DNA from: Spirochaetota bacterium
Lineage (GTDB): Bacteria > Spirochaetota > Spirochaetia > DTKZ01
DNA length: 10,077 nucleotides
Direction of reading: 5' to 3'
Assembly (NCBI GenBank): GCA_029562045.1
Contig: JAKQWJ010000202.1
Location: 1 to 10,077, forward strand
In this document: piece after piece, positions 1 to 6,718 of the stretch
Layout: each line of letters starts with the position of its first letter
Numbering within the stretch: position 1 is the stretch's first letter
Notes under the pieces: generated by a model
Told to the model about the DNA's origin: nothing
Databases searched by the model: none
What the model saw: the letters and a program-made list of their open reading frames with translations, nothing else
Program-made: the position numbers and the translations under genes

Positions 1-338
1 CGCACCAGCGCGAACACCGCCTCCACCGGCAGGACCTTCGCCGCCGCCAGGGCGGCGTACTCCCCCAGGCTGAACCCCGCGACTCCGGCGGGAAGGATTC
101 CCCGATCCTCCAGCGCCGCCGCCGCCGCCAGGTTGACCAGGGTTATCGCCCCCTGGGCCTTGTCGGTGGCCCGCAGGTCTTCCTCGGTTCCGTGGAAGAG
201 CAGTCTCTCCATGTCCGTCCCCAGGGCCTCCGATGCGGTTCGGAATAGCTTCCGGACCGAGGCATGGGCATCGAAAAGGTCCTTTCCCATGCCGGGGTGC
301 TGGGCCCCCTGACCGGGAAAGAGGAAGGCTGTTTTCAT
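1..338 (-). CDS. fabD: Malonyl-CoA:ACP transacylase (FabD), N-terminal 112 residues; cut by window edge
   Basis: This enzyme moves the malonyl group from CoA to acyl carrier protein to supply chain-extender units for type II fatty acid synthesis in the cytoplasm. The translated start MKTAFLFPGQGAQHPGMG is the classic N-terminus of the family. The nucleophile elbow reads GFSLGEY (Ser90), where most FabD proteins have GHSLGE, so the residue before the serine is Phe instead of His. The catalytic His and the C-terminal two thirds lie outside the window. The ATG at 338 is chosen because the family's conserved FPGQGAQ begins at residue 7 and no upstream start fits. No Shine-Dalgarno precedes it, and the -10 box lies only 7 nt away, so the mRNA is probably leaderless. 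It diverges from the oad operon. The identification is very secure; only the Phe substitution is unusual. Confidence 0.95.
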   Translation of the reverse strand, partial: MKTAFLFPGQGAQHPGMGKDLFDAHASVRKLFRTASEALGTDMERLLFHGTEEDLRATDKAQGAITLVNLAAAAALEDRGILPAGVAGFSLGEYAALAAAKVLPVEAVFALV

Positions 339-345
339 GGGGCCG

Positions 346-374
346 ACACTATCACAGGCCCTCGATGCTGTCAA
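346..374 (-). promoter_or_regulatory. Predicted sigma70 promoter of fabD (leaderless type)
   Basis: On the minus strand a perfect -35 TTGACA (369-374) is followed by a 17-bp spacer and a weaker -10 TAGTGT (346-351). Only 7 nt separate the -10 from the fabD ATG, so transcription should begin at or within a base or two of the start codon. A shifted -10, GATAGT with a 15-bp spacer, is possible but less good. This is inferred from sequence only. Confidence 0.6.
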
Positions 375-544
375 GTCGGCCACCGACCGATAAAACGTTC
401 TAAACTGCGGCGGCCGATAATTTTACTGCACTCCGGTTTTTTCAGCCTCCCCCGCCGGGTCCCGGGGAGCCGGACCGGGTACGGCGTCTCACAGGGCCCC
501 TGCCCCGGCCCTGCCCTGCCCCTGCCCCGGCCGGTCCGGGGGTC

Positions 545-573
545 TTGAAACAAAGGAAAAGTCCGTCTATGAT
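545..573 (+). promoter_or_regulatory. Predicted sigma70 promoter of the oadGAB operon
   Basis: TTGAAA (545-550), a 17-bp spacer and TATGAT (568-573) match the sigma70 consensus at 5/6 in each box. Transcription would start near 580, giving a leader of about 32 nt that carries a good Shine-Dalgarno. In contrast to fabD and several other genes here, this is a conventional leadered transcript. Confidence 0.75.
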
Positions 574-611
574 TCCGTCAATCGGTCCAAAAATCTCCTA
601 AGGAGCGGAAA

Positions 612-830
612 GTGATACAACACGGGATCTTTCTGATGTTCATCGGAATGGGCGTGGTCTTTATCTTCCTGGCGATCCTCGTCTACATCGTCCAGCTGAT
701 ATCGGTCTTTTTGCAGAAGTTCTTTCCCGAAGAGGAAGAAGCTCTCCCCACCGCCAGACCGGCGGCGGTGTCCCGGGACGGGGAAACCGCGGCGGCCATC
801 GCGGCGGTCACGGCCTTCAAAAATCGCTGA
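612..830 (+). CDS. oadG: Oxaloacetate decarboxylase gamma subunit (OadG-like)
   Basis: This 72-residue protein has one N-terminal membrane helix (about residues 5-33, rich in Ile, Val, Phe and Leu), then an acidic EEEE stretch and a short Ala-rich cytoplasmic tail. That architecture and its position directly before the alpha and beta subunit genes are typical of the small gamma subunit. In this family gamma anchors the soluble alpha subunit to the membrane beta subunit and assists assembly. Translation begins at GTG 612, with AAGGAG at 600-605 six nt upstream. The Shine-Dalgarno sits inside a small palindrome, CTCCTAAGGAG (595-605), which could partly hide it. The gamma family is poorly conserved, so the call rests largely on topology and context. 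Confidence 0.85.
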   Translation: MIQHGIFLMFIGMGVVFIFLAILVYIVQLISVFLQKFFPEEEEALPTARPAAVSRDGETAAAIAAVTAFKNR

Positions 831-855
831 TCAAAACAAAAAGAGGTAGCAGTAA

Positions 856-2988
856 ATGAAAAAGCGTGTCCATTTCATGTGCACCGCCTTCCGGGACGGG
901 TTTCAATCCGTTTACGGGGCGCGGGTCTTTTCCAGAGACTTTCTCCCCGTAGTCCAGGCGGCGTCGGCGGCGGGAATCAAGCATTTCGAGGCGGGCGGCG
1001 GCGCCATGTTCCAGTCCCCCTATTTCTACTCCAACGAAGATTCCTTCGTCATGATGGATAATTTCCGCAAGGCCGCCGGCCCGGAGGCCAACCTCCAGAC
1101 CCTGGCCCGGGGAATCAACGTGGTGGGTCTGGATTCCCAGCCCCGGGACATCATCAAGCTCCATGCCCAGCTCTTCAAAAAACACGGAATCACCTCGATC
1201 CGGAACTTCGACGCCCTGAACGACGTCAACAACCTGATCTACTCCGGCCAGTGCATCCACGACGCCGGGCTGAAGCACGAGGTAGTGGTGACGATGATGG
1301 AGCTTCCCCCGGGAACCCCCGGAGCCGAAAAGGCCCACACCCCGGAGTTCTACCTCAAAACCCTCCGGGACATCCTCGACGCGGGCATCCCCTACGACTC
1401 CGTCTGCTTCAAGGACGCATCGGGGACCTCCGTCCCGACGAAGGTCTTCGAAACCATCAAGGGCGCCCGCAAGATGCTGGGCGACAAGGTGCACCTGGTG
1501 TTTCATTCCCACGAAACCGCCGACGTCTGCATCAACCAGTACATCCTGGCCCTGGAGGCCGGGGCGGACCAGGTGGACCTGTCCCTGAGCCCGGTCTCCG
1601 GCGGAACCTGCCAGCCCGACATCCTGTCCATGTGGCATGCCCTGCGGGGGACCAATTTCGATCTGGACATCAATGTGGCTAAAATCATGGAGCTGGAGCA
1701 GTTCTTCAAGGACAGCATGGCGGACTACTTCCTGCCGCCGGAGGCCACCATGGTGGAGCCTCTCATACCCATGTTCCCCATGCCCGGCGGGGCCCTGACC
1801 ACCAACACTCAGATGATGCGGGACAACGGCCTGATGCACCGGTACTCCGAGGTCGTGTCCGCCATGGGGGAGGCGGTCCAGAAGGGAGGTTTCGGCACCT
1901 CCGTCACCCCGGTCTCCCAGTTCTACTTCCAGCAGGCCTTCAACAACGTGATGTTCGGCAAATGGGAAAAAATCGCCGACGGCTACGGCCGGATGGCCCT
2001 GGGTTACTTCGGCAAAACCCCATCCGAGCCGGATCCGGAGGTGGTGCGCATCTCCCAGAAGCAGCTCAACCTGGAACCCACGAAAGAAATCGCCGTGGAC
2101 ATCAACGACCGGAACCCCAAGAAGGGCATCAAGGCCGCCCGGCAGATGCTGGAATTGAACGGCCTCCCCGTCAGCGACGAAAACATTTTCATCGCCGCCA
2201 CCTGCCAGGACAAGGGGATCCAGTTCCTGCAGGGCAAGGCCACCATCGGGGTCCGCAAGGGAGCCAAGAAGAAGGATGGCGACCAGGACGAGGCGAAATC
2301 CTCCTCGGGCATCTACACCGTCACCCTGAACGGCCGGCCCCTGGTGGTCTCGATCCAGGGTTCCACGGCGGTGGTCAACGGTGTCAGCTACAGCGTGGAT
2401 GTCAAAGAGGGCGCCGAAGCGGCTCCCAACCCGGGCGCTCCGGCCTCGGCCGCCGTGGGAGGCGCCCCGGTGAATGTGGAAGCCCCCCTCCCGGGGCTGG
2501 TTCTGCGGCTCTCCTCCAAGGTGGGGGACCCGGTCAGCGCCGGGGACACCATCATGGTGCTGGAATCCATGAAGATGGAAGCCCCGCTGAAGTCCCCCAT
2601 CGACGGGGTCATAACCGCCATCAACGCCGCCCAGGGCGCCCAGGTCCGGACCGGGCAGACTCTGGCGGTGGTGACCCCCGCGGGCAGCGCCTCCGCCGCC
2701 CCCGCGGCGGCCCCGGCGAACCCCGCTCCCGCGGCGGCTCCCGCCCCTGCTGCCCCGGCGGCATCCACCGGAGAGGCGCTTGTCATCGAAGCCCCCCTTC
2801 CGGGCATCATCCTGCGGCTGACGTCCCAGGTGGGGGACATGCTGAACGAAGGGGATACGATTCTCGTGCTTGAATCCATGAAAATGGAAACCCCGATCAA
2901 GGCTCCCCGGAGCGGGAGGATCGCGGAACTCAAGGTAGCCCAGGGAGCCCAGGTCCGGACCGGTCAGGTCCTGGCGGTTCTGGCATAA
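856..2988 (+). CDS. oadA: Oxaloacetate decarboxylase alpha subunit with two tandem biotinyl domains
   Basis: The alpha subunit transfers the carboxyl group of oxaloacetate to biotin, giving pyruvate; carboxybiotin is then decarboxylated by the beta subunit. Residues 1-300 form an HMGL-like carboxyltransferase barrel with RDGFQS (13-18), a RGIN segment, FDALND, KDASG (Lys186, the candidate carboxylated metal-binding lysine), HSHE (His217, His219) and SGGTCQP (Thr251). Residues about 300-470 match the PYC/OADA conserved region, with PGGALTTN and SVTPVSQ. After a YTVTLNG element (about 485-515) come two biotinyl domains, 539-606 and 642-710, each with ESMKME (Lys573, Lys676), joined by an Ala/Pro linker. 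About 43 of 68 aligned positions are identical between them. At 710 residues it is roughly 100 longer than usual OadA, which the second domain accounts for. Several motifs diverge from the usual RDAHQS and WGG forms. The start has AGAGGT at 842-847; oadG lies 25 nt upstream. A pyruvate carboxylase B role is less likely given OadB and OadG. Confidence 0.93.
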   Translation: MKKRVHFMCTAFRDGFQSVYGARVFSRDFLPVVQAASAAGIKHFEAGGGAMFQSPYFYSNEDSFVMMDNFRKAAGPEANLQTLARGINVVGLDSQPRDIIKLHAQLFKKHGITSIRNFDALNDVNNLIYSGQCIHDAGLKHEVVVTMMELPPGTPGAEKAHTPEFYLKTLRDILDAGIPYDSVCFKDASGTSVPTKVFETIKGARKMLGDKVHLVFHSHETADVCINQYILALEAGADQVDLSLSPVSGGTCQPDILSMWHALRGTNFDLDINVAKIMELEQFFKDSMADYFLPPEATMVEPLIPMFPMPGGALTTNTQMMRDNGLMHRYSEVVSAMGEAVQKGGFGTSVTPVSQFYFQQAFNNVMFGKWEKIADGYGRMALGYFGKTPSEPDPEVVRISQKQLNLEPTKEIAVDINDRNPKKGIKAARQMLELNGLPVSDENIFIAATCQDKGIQFLQGKATIGVRKGAKKKDGDQDEAKSSSGIYTVTLNGRPLVVSIQGSTAVVNGVSYSVDVKEGAEAAPNPGAPASAAVGGAPVNVEAPLPGLVLRLSSKVGDPVSAGDTIMVLESMKMEAPLKSPIDGVITAINAAQGAQVRTGQTLAVVTPAGSASAAPAAAPANPAPAAAPAPAAPAASTGEALVIEAPLPGIILRLTSQVGDMLNEGDTILVLESMKMETPIKAPRSGRIAELKVAQGAQVRTGQVLAVLA

Positions 2989-3007
2989 AAGGGAGGAAGG
3001 AATCCTT

Positions 3008-4210
3008 ATGTCATTCTACGATGTTCTCTACGAGATCTGGATATCCACCGGAATCGTCAACTTCAACTGGGGCCAGGTGGTGATGATTTTCGTCTCCCTG
3101 CTTCTGATCTATCTGGCCATCAAAAAGGAGTTCGAGCCCCTCCTGCTCCTGCCCATCGGGTTCGGCGGTCTTCTGGCCAACATCCCGGTGGCGGGCATCG
3201 CCGACCTGTCCATCAGCATGCTGAACCCGGCGACCCAGGAGGTCATAACCAAGGCCGGCGGCTTCATCGGGCAGATCTACGGCTTCGGCATCGAGGCCGG
3301 TCTGTTCCCGCTCTTCATCTTCATCGGCGTCGGGGCCCTCACCGACTTCGGCCCCCTCATCGCCAACCCGAAGACCGCCCTGCTGGGCGCTGCGGCCCAG
3401 CTGGGGATCTTCGGCGCCCTCCTGGGCGCGCTCCTGATGACCCGGTTTCTGGGCTTCAATTTCAACCTGGCCGACGCCGCCTCCATCGGCATCATCGGCG
3501 GGGCCGACGGCCCCACGGCCATCTTCCTGGCCTCCCGGCTTTCGCCCCGGCTCCTGGGGGCCATCGCGGTGGCGGCCTACTCCTACATGGCCCTGGTTCC
3601 CATCATCCAGCCCCCCATCATGCGGCTTTTCACCACCCACAAGGAACGGTCCATCAAGATGGAGCAGCTGCGGCACGTCTCCAAGACCGAGAAGATCATC
3701 TTCCCCCTGGCGGTTCTGGGCATCAACATCCTGCTTCTCCCCAGCGCCACCCCCCTCATCGGGGCCCTGATGTTCGGGAACCTGATCCGGGAGAGCGGGG
3801 TGACCGAGCGGCTTTCCCAGGCCGCCCAGAACGAACTCATCAACCTGGTCACCATCATGCTGGGTCTTTCGGTGGGCTCGAAGCTCAGCGCCCACCAGTT
3901 TCTGCGGGTCGAGACGCTGGGAATCCTGGCCCTGGGGCTCTTCGCATTCTCTCTGGGCACCGCCGGGGGGGTGTGGCTGGGCAAGCTCATGAACATCCTG
4001 TCCAAGAAGCCCATCAACCCGCTCATCGGCGCCGCCGGGGTCTCCGCAGTCCCCATGGCCGCCCGGGTGGTGAACAAGGTCGGCCAGGAGACCAATCCCA
4101 ACAACTATCTTCTCATGCACGCCATGGGTCCCAACGTGGCGGGGGTCATCGGCTCCGCCGTGGTGGCGGGGGTGCTCCTGTCCCTGGTGCCCAAACTGAT
4201 GGGCAGTTAG
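3008..4210 (+). CDS. oadB: Sodium-translocating decarboxylase beta subunit (OadB)
   Basis: This 400-residue integral membrane protein decarboxylates carboxybiotin on the alpha subunit and couples that to Na+ export. It is very hydrophobic, with about nine membrane segments as expected for the OadB/GcdB/MmdB family, and is close to the usual family length. The family signature GGADGPTAIF is present, with Asp167 equivalent to the Na+-site aspartate known from Klebsiella OadB. A second signature, NELINLVTIMLGLSVGS, carries the conserved Asn and Ser residues of the ion pathway. The ATG at 3008 has a strong GGGAGGAAGG at 2991-3000, 19 nt after the oadA stop, so the genes are cotranscribed. The same beta fold serves glutaconyl-CoA and methylmalonyl-CoA decarboxylases, but the HMGL-type alpha partner points to oxaloacetate. 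Confidence 0.96.
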   Translation: MSFYDVLYEIWISTGIVNFNWGQVVMIFVSLLLIYLAIKKEFEPLLLLPIGFGGLLANIPVAGIADLSISMLNPATQEVITKAGGFIGQIYGFGIEAGLFPLFIFIGVGALTDFGPLIANPKTALLGAAAQLGIFGALLGALLMTRFLGFNFNLADAASIGIIGGADGPTAIFLASRLSPRLLGAIAVAAYSYMALVPIIQPPIMRLFTTHKERSIKMEQLRHVSKTEKIIFPLAVLGINILLLPSATPLIGALMFGNLIRESGVTERLSQAAQNELINLVTIMLGLSVGSKLSAHQFLRVETLGILALGLFAFSLGTAGGVWLGKLMNILSKKPINPLIGAAGVSAVPMAARVVNKVGQETNPNNYLLMHAMGPNVAGVIGSAVVAGVLLSLVPKLMGS

Positions 4211-4235
4211 ACCCGCGCTTCATGTGCGTACGCGG

Positions 4236-4286
4236 CCCGGCCCTGAGGACCAGTCTTCTGGTCCTGGGGGCCGGGCTTTTTATTTT
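4236..4286 (+). terminator. Terminator 1 of the oad operon (long hairpin)
   Basis: CCCGGCCC (4236-4243) pairs with GGGCCGGG (4268-4275), and inside it AGGACCAG pairs with CTGGTCCT around a TCTT loop, interrupted only by a G-U and a G-G pair. The stem is followed by CTTTTTATTTT. Compared with the later copies, an extra inner hairpin arm has been inserted at the loop. It lies 26 nt after the oadB stop codon. Confidence 0.9.
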
Positions 4287-4310
4287 AAGGTATTTCTATA
4301 TTAACAAGCT

Positions 4311-4338
4311 CCGGCCCTGAGGCCGGACTTTCTATTTT
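4311..4338 (+). terminator. Terminator 2 (tandem copy)
   Basis: CCGGCC (4311-4316), a CTGA loop and GGCCGG (4321-4326), followed by ACTTTCTATTTT. It has the shortest stem of the four, and its T tract is broken by A and C. Confidence 0.7.
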
Positions 4339-4362
4339 AAGGTATCTCCAAGCAAATCAGTT

Positions 4363-4393
4363 CCGGCCCCCGGGGGCCGGTCTTTTTATTTTT
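4363..4393 (+). terminator. Terminator 3 (tandem copy)
   Basis: A perfect 18-nt palindrome, CCGGCCCCCGGGGGCCGG (4363-4380), is followed by TCTTTTTATTTTT. A real hairpin must open a few central bases for its loop, leaving about seven GC pairs. Confidence 0.8.
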
Positions 4394-4417
4394 AGGTTTC
4401 GTTTATACTAACCAGTT

Positions 4418-4445
4418 CCGGCCCCCGGGGGCCGGTCTTTCTTTT
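4418..4445 (+). terminator. Terminator 4 (tandem copy)
   Basis: The same 18-nt palindrome as terminator 3 (4418-4435) is followed by TCTTTCTTTT. It ends only about 5 nt before the -35 box of the pckG promoter, so the array insulates pckG from oad read-through. Confidence 0.75.
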
Positions 4446-4449
4446 CATC

Positions 4450-4478
4450 TTGACCCTCCGCCGAAAAATCACTATCAT
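4450..4478 (+). promoter_or_regulatory. Predicted sigma70 promoter of pckG
   Basis: TTGACC (4450-4455), a 17-bp spacer and TATCAT (4473-4478) match sigma70 boxes at 5/6 each. Transcription should start near 4485, giving a leader of about 73 nt. I see no riboswitch or other recognisable structure in that leader. Confidence 0.75.
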
Positions 4479-4557
4479 CCCAGTGTTTTACGATTCCGAC
4501 AGAACCGGGATGCAAAAGCGTGTCATGTTCCGCAACCACATTATCAGGAGAGGGTAA

Positions 4558-6540
4558 ATGAAACTCGAGCTCAGAAAAGGCGTTGATATCATTTCGGACC
4601 TGGGGGGCATCAAAACCCTCGCCGAAGCGCGAAAAGTCTTCGAAAAGAAGATGGACAAGGAAAATCTGGCGAAAATCGGAGGGATCAAGAACGAAGAGGT
4701 CCTCATCAAAATCGCCAACACCGCCGCCTACATGGGGCCCGACAGCATCTGGATCAACTCCTCCAGCCCGGCGGATTTTCAATACGCCCGGGACATGGCC
4801 CTGGAGAACGGTGAGGAGTTCAAACTCAAACTTCCCGGTCACACCTGCCATTACGACCTTCCTGAAGACCAGGGGAGAATGGTGGACAAAACCTACTACA
4901 TCTCCAACGAGGGAGAGGATGTGTCCAGTCTGTCCAAGAGGATGGACCGCCGGGAAGCCTACGAGTACATAAAAGAACAGTACAGGAATATCATGAAGGG
5001 CAAGCAGATGACCGTCTCCTTCTGGAACCGCGGTCCGGTGGGCGCCAAGGCCGCCATCCCCGCCGTCATGATCACCGACTCCTTCTACGTCGTGCACTCC
5101 GGCAACATCCTGTACCCCACGGTGTACAAGAACTTCGACGCCGAAGTGGCCCGGGGGAACGTTTACTTCTTCAACACCCACAGCTACGGCCGCTTCAAGA
5201 GCGAAGACATCCCCAAGGCGCGGATCTTCATGGACCGGAGCTGGTACACCACCTACTCCATGCACTGCACCTACGCCGGCAACACGCTGATGCTGAAGAA
5301 GGGCAACCATCGCTTCGCGGTGGACCACAGCACCTACTACCGGGTGGAAGACCAGATGTCCGAGCACATGTTCATCACCGGTCTCACCGGGCCCGGCGGC
5401 CGCAAGACCTTTTTCTCCGGCGCCGCCCCCTCGGGCTGCGGGAAAACCACCACCGCCATGGTGGGCACCGACTTCATCGGCGACGACCTCGCCCAGATCT
5501 GGATCGAGAAGGACGGGACCATGCGGGCGGTGAACCCGGAAATCGGCATCTTCGGCATCGTGGAGGACGTGAACCGGGAGGGAGACCCCCTTCTGATGAA
5601 GGCCCTGCGGGGTGACAAACCCGCCGAGGTGATCTGGTCCAACGTTCTGGTGGACGACGACGGGGTTCCCCACTGGGTGGGCAACGGCGAGCCGATCCCC
5701 CCCAAGGGGCGCAACTGGCTGGGCCCCTGGACCCCGGACACCAGGGACGCCAACGGAAAACCCGTTCCCATTTCCAACCCCAACGCCCGGATAACCCTGT
5801 ACTGCGAAGTCATCGACAACTACAATAAAAAGCTGGGCACAGACCCCGCGGGCTGCCCCATCTCGGTGGTCACCTACTCCGGCCGGGACTCGGACACCAT
5901 GCCCCCGGTCTGGGTAGCCAAGAGCCCGGACCACGGCGTGGCCATCGGCGCCTCCATCCTGTCCGCCGCCACCGCCACCGAGGTCGGGGCCAAGGGCGTC
6001 AACAGGCAGCCCTGGGCCAACGCCCCCTTCACCCCGGGCCCTCTGGCGGACTACATGGACGCCCAGTTCACGTTCTACAACAGCAGGAAGCTGACCAAAA
6101 AGCCCATCCTGGCGGGACTCAACTACTTCCTGACCCACGGCGCCCGGGGCGGAGAGCCGGGGTCCAAAAAACTCCTGGGCGAAAAGAGGGACGTTCTTCC
6201 CTGGCTGACCTGGCTGGAAAGGCGGGCCCACGGCGAGGTGAAGGCCATCGACACCCCCATCGGCTTCATCCCCCTTTACGAAGATCTCAAAAAGATCTTC
6301 GGCGACACCATCGGCAAGGCCTACTCCAAGGACCTGTATGACAAGCAGTTCTCCTTCTATGTGGACAACATCATCGCCCGGCTGGACCTGCAGCGGGACG
6401 CCTACTCCAAGGAACCGAACTGCCCGAAGCGGATCTTCGAGATCTACGACGAGCAGGAAAAGGGCCTGAAGGACCTGAAGGCGAAGTTCGGGAGCATCGT
6501 CACTCCGGAGCAGCTCATCCAGGCCGGCGGCGTGAAGTAA
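4558..6540 (+). CDS. pckG: Phosphoenolpyruvate carboxykinase, GTP-type family, divergent
   Basis: The enzyme interconverts oxaloacetate + GTP and PEP + CO2 + GDP in the cytoplasm. At 660 residues it is slightly longer than typical GTP-PEPCKs. Visible family features are YAGNTLMLKK (239-248; equivalent of YGGNSLLGKK), a conserved EHMFITGLTGP segment with His270, the P-loop APSGCGKTTTAM with Cys294 and Lys296 (usual form PSACGKTNLAM), the second kinase motif GDDLAQIW (Asp309, Asp310), NPEIGIFG, NPNARIT (Asn409, Arg411) and a GR pair with Arg443. The usual guanine-pocket stretch, NWFRKD followed by PGFGENSRVL, is replaced by NYFLTHGARGG (522-532) and an unrelated segment, so nucleotide preference is uncertain. 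The ATG has AGGAGAGGG at 4546-4554. It has its own promoter and terminator but sits beside oadGAB, which uses the same metabolite. Family membership is firm, donor specificity is not. Confidence 0.9.
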   Translation: MKLELRKGVDIISDLGGIKTLAEARKVFEKKMDKENLAKIGGIKNEEVLIKIANTAAYMGPDSIWINSSSPADFQYARDMALENGEEFKLKLPGHTCHYDLPEDQGRMVDKTYYISNEGEDVSSLSKRMDRREAYEYIKEQYRNIMKGKQMTVSFWNRGPVGAKAAIPAVMITDSFYVVHSGNILYPTVYKNFDAEVARGNVYFFNTHSYGRFKSEDIPKARIFMDRSWYTTYSMHCTYAGNTLMLKKGNHRFAVDHSTYYRVEDQMSEHMFITGLTGPGGRKTFFSGAAPSGCGKTTTAMVGTDFIGDDLAQIWIEKDGTMRAVNPEIGIFGIVEDVNREGDPLLMKALRGDKPAEVIWSNVLVDDDGVPHWVGNGEPIPPKGRNWLGPWTPDTRDANGKPVPISNPNARITLYCEVIDNYNKKLGTDPAGCPISVVTYSGRDSDTMPPVWVAKSPDHGVAIGASILSAATATEVGAKGVNRQPWANAPFTPGPLADYMDAQFTFYNSRKLTKKPILAGLNYFLTHGARGGEPGSKKLLGEKRDVLPWLTWLERRAHGEVKAIDTPIGFIPLYEDLKKIFGDTIGKAYSKDLYDKQFSFYVDNIIARLDLQRDAYSKEPNCPKRIFEIYDEQEKGLKDLKAKFGSIVTPEQLIQAGGVK

Positions 6541-6573
6541 ATATCGCCCCGGAGACCCCGGCATCGACGAAGG

Positions 6574-6598
6574 CGCCCCCGGAAGGGGGCGTTTTTTT
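6574..6598 (+). terminator. Rho-independent terminator of pckG
   Basis: CGCCCCC (6574-6580), a GGAA tetraloop and GGGGGCG (6585-6591) form a perfect 7-bp stem followed by seven T residues. It starts 34 nt after the pckG stop. Confidence 0.93.
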
Positions 6599-6682
6599 AT
6601 CCGGACACCCCGGGCGCGGCCTCTGGGGAGCGCCCGCCGAGACCGCTACGCGCCCCGAAAGCGGACTTTTTCCGCCACCAGG

Positions 6683-6711
6683 CTGACAGGGCCCCGTAGC
6701 CGGGCTATACT
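6683..6711 (+). promoter_or_regulatory. Predicted sigma70 promoter, leaderless type, for the 6719 gene
   Basis: CTGACA (6683-6688), a 17-bp spacer and TATACT (6706-6711) are strong sigma70 boxes. Only seven nt separate the -10 from the GTG at 6719, so the transcript is predicted to begin at the start codon. The match of promoter and reading frame is also the best support that the downstream gene is real. Confidence 0.65.
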
Positions 6712-6718
6712 CGGGGGC

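Larger units (their letters stand above)
339..611. other. Divergent intergenic region with a CCCTGCCCCGG-rich tract
   Basis: This 273-bp gap separates the divergent fabD and oadG genes and holds both promoters. Between about 495 and 541 there is a low-complexity run of irregular repeats of TGCCC, TGCCCC and TGCCCCGGCC, ending in a small hairpin (CCCCGG at 525-530 pairing with CCGGGG at 536-541) just upstream of the oad -35 box. CCGATAA occurs twice (388-394 and 414-420). I see no convincing gene, terminator or known operator in 380-540; short open frames here have no RBS and low-complexity products. Confidence 0.5.
4211..4449 (+). repeat. Array of four related terminator-hairpin repeats after oadB
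   Basis: Four copies of a unit made of a CCGGCC...GGCCGG hairpin, a T-rich tract of the form CTTTTTATTTT, then a short AT-rich spacer beginning AAGGTAT or TAGGTTT lie in tandem. Hairpins start at 4236, 4311, 4363 and 4418, so the last three are spaced 52 and 55 bp apart. The third and fourth copies share an identical 18-nt palindrome. The similarity extends into the T tracts and spacers (AAGGTATTTC, AAGGTATCTC, TAGGTTTCGT), so the units look duplicated rather than independently formed. No gene is visible in this stretch. Confidence 0.85.

Noticed and set aside
264..548. Short coding frame upstream of oadG
   Set aside because: It starts inside fabD on the other strand, crosses both promoters and has no RBS or recognisable product.
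817..1839. 340-codon minus-strand open frame opposite oadA
   Set aside because: Antisense shadow; the plus strand has conserved carboxyltransferase motifs.
3011..4120. 369-codon minus-strand open frame opposite oadB
   Set aside because: Low-complexity Gly/Asp/Glu/Gln-rich product without family motifs; OadB on the plus strand is unmistakable.
4485..4557. Riboswitch or attenuator in the pckG leader
   Set aside because: The 73-nt leader has no conserved aptamer motif or strong alternate hairpins that I can see.
4408..6564. 718-codon open frame on the minus strand opposite pckG
   Set aside because: It is the antisense shadow of a high-GC gene. Its product is Val/Gly/His-rich with no motifs, while the plus strand encodes a recognisable PEPCK.
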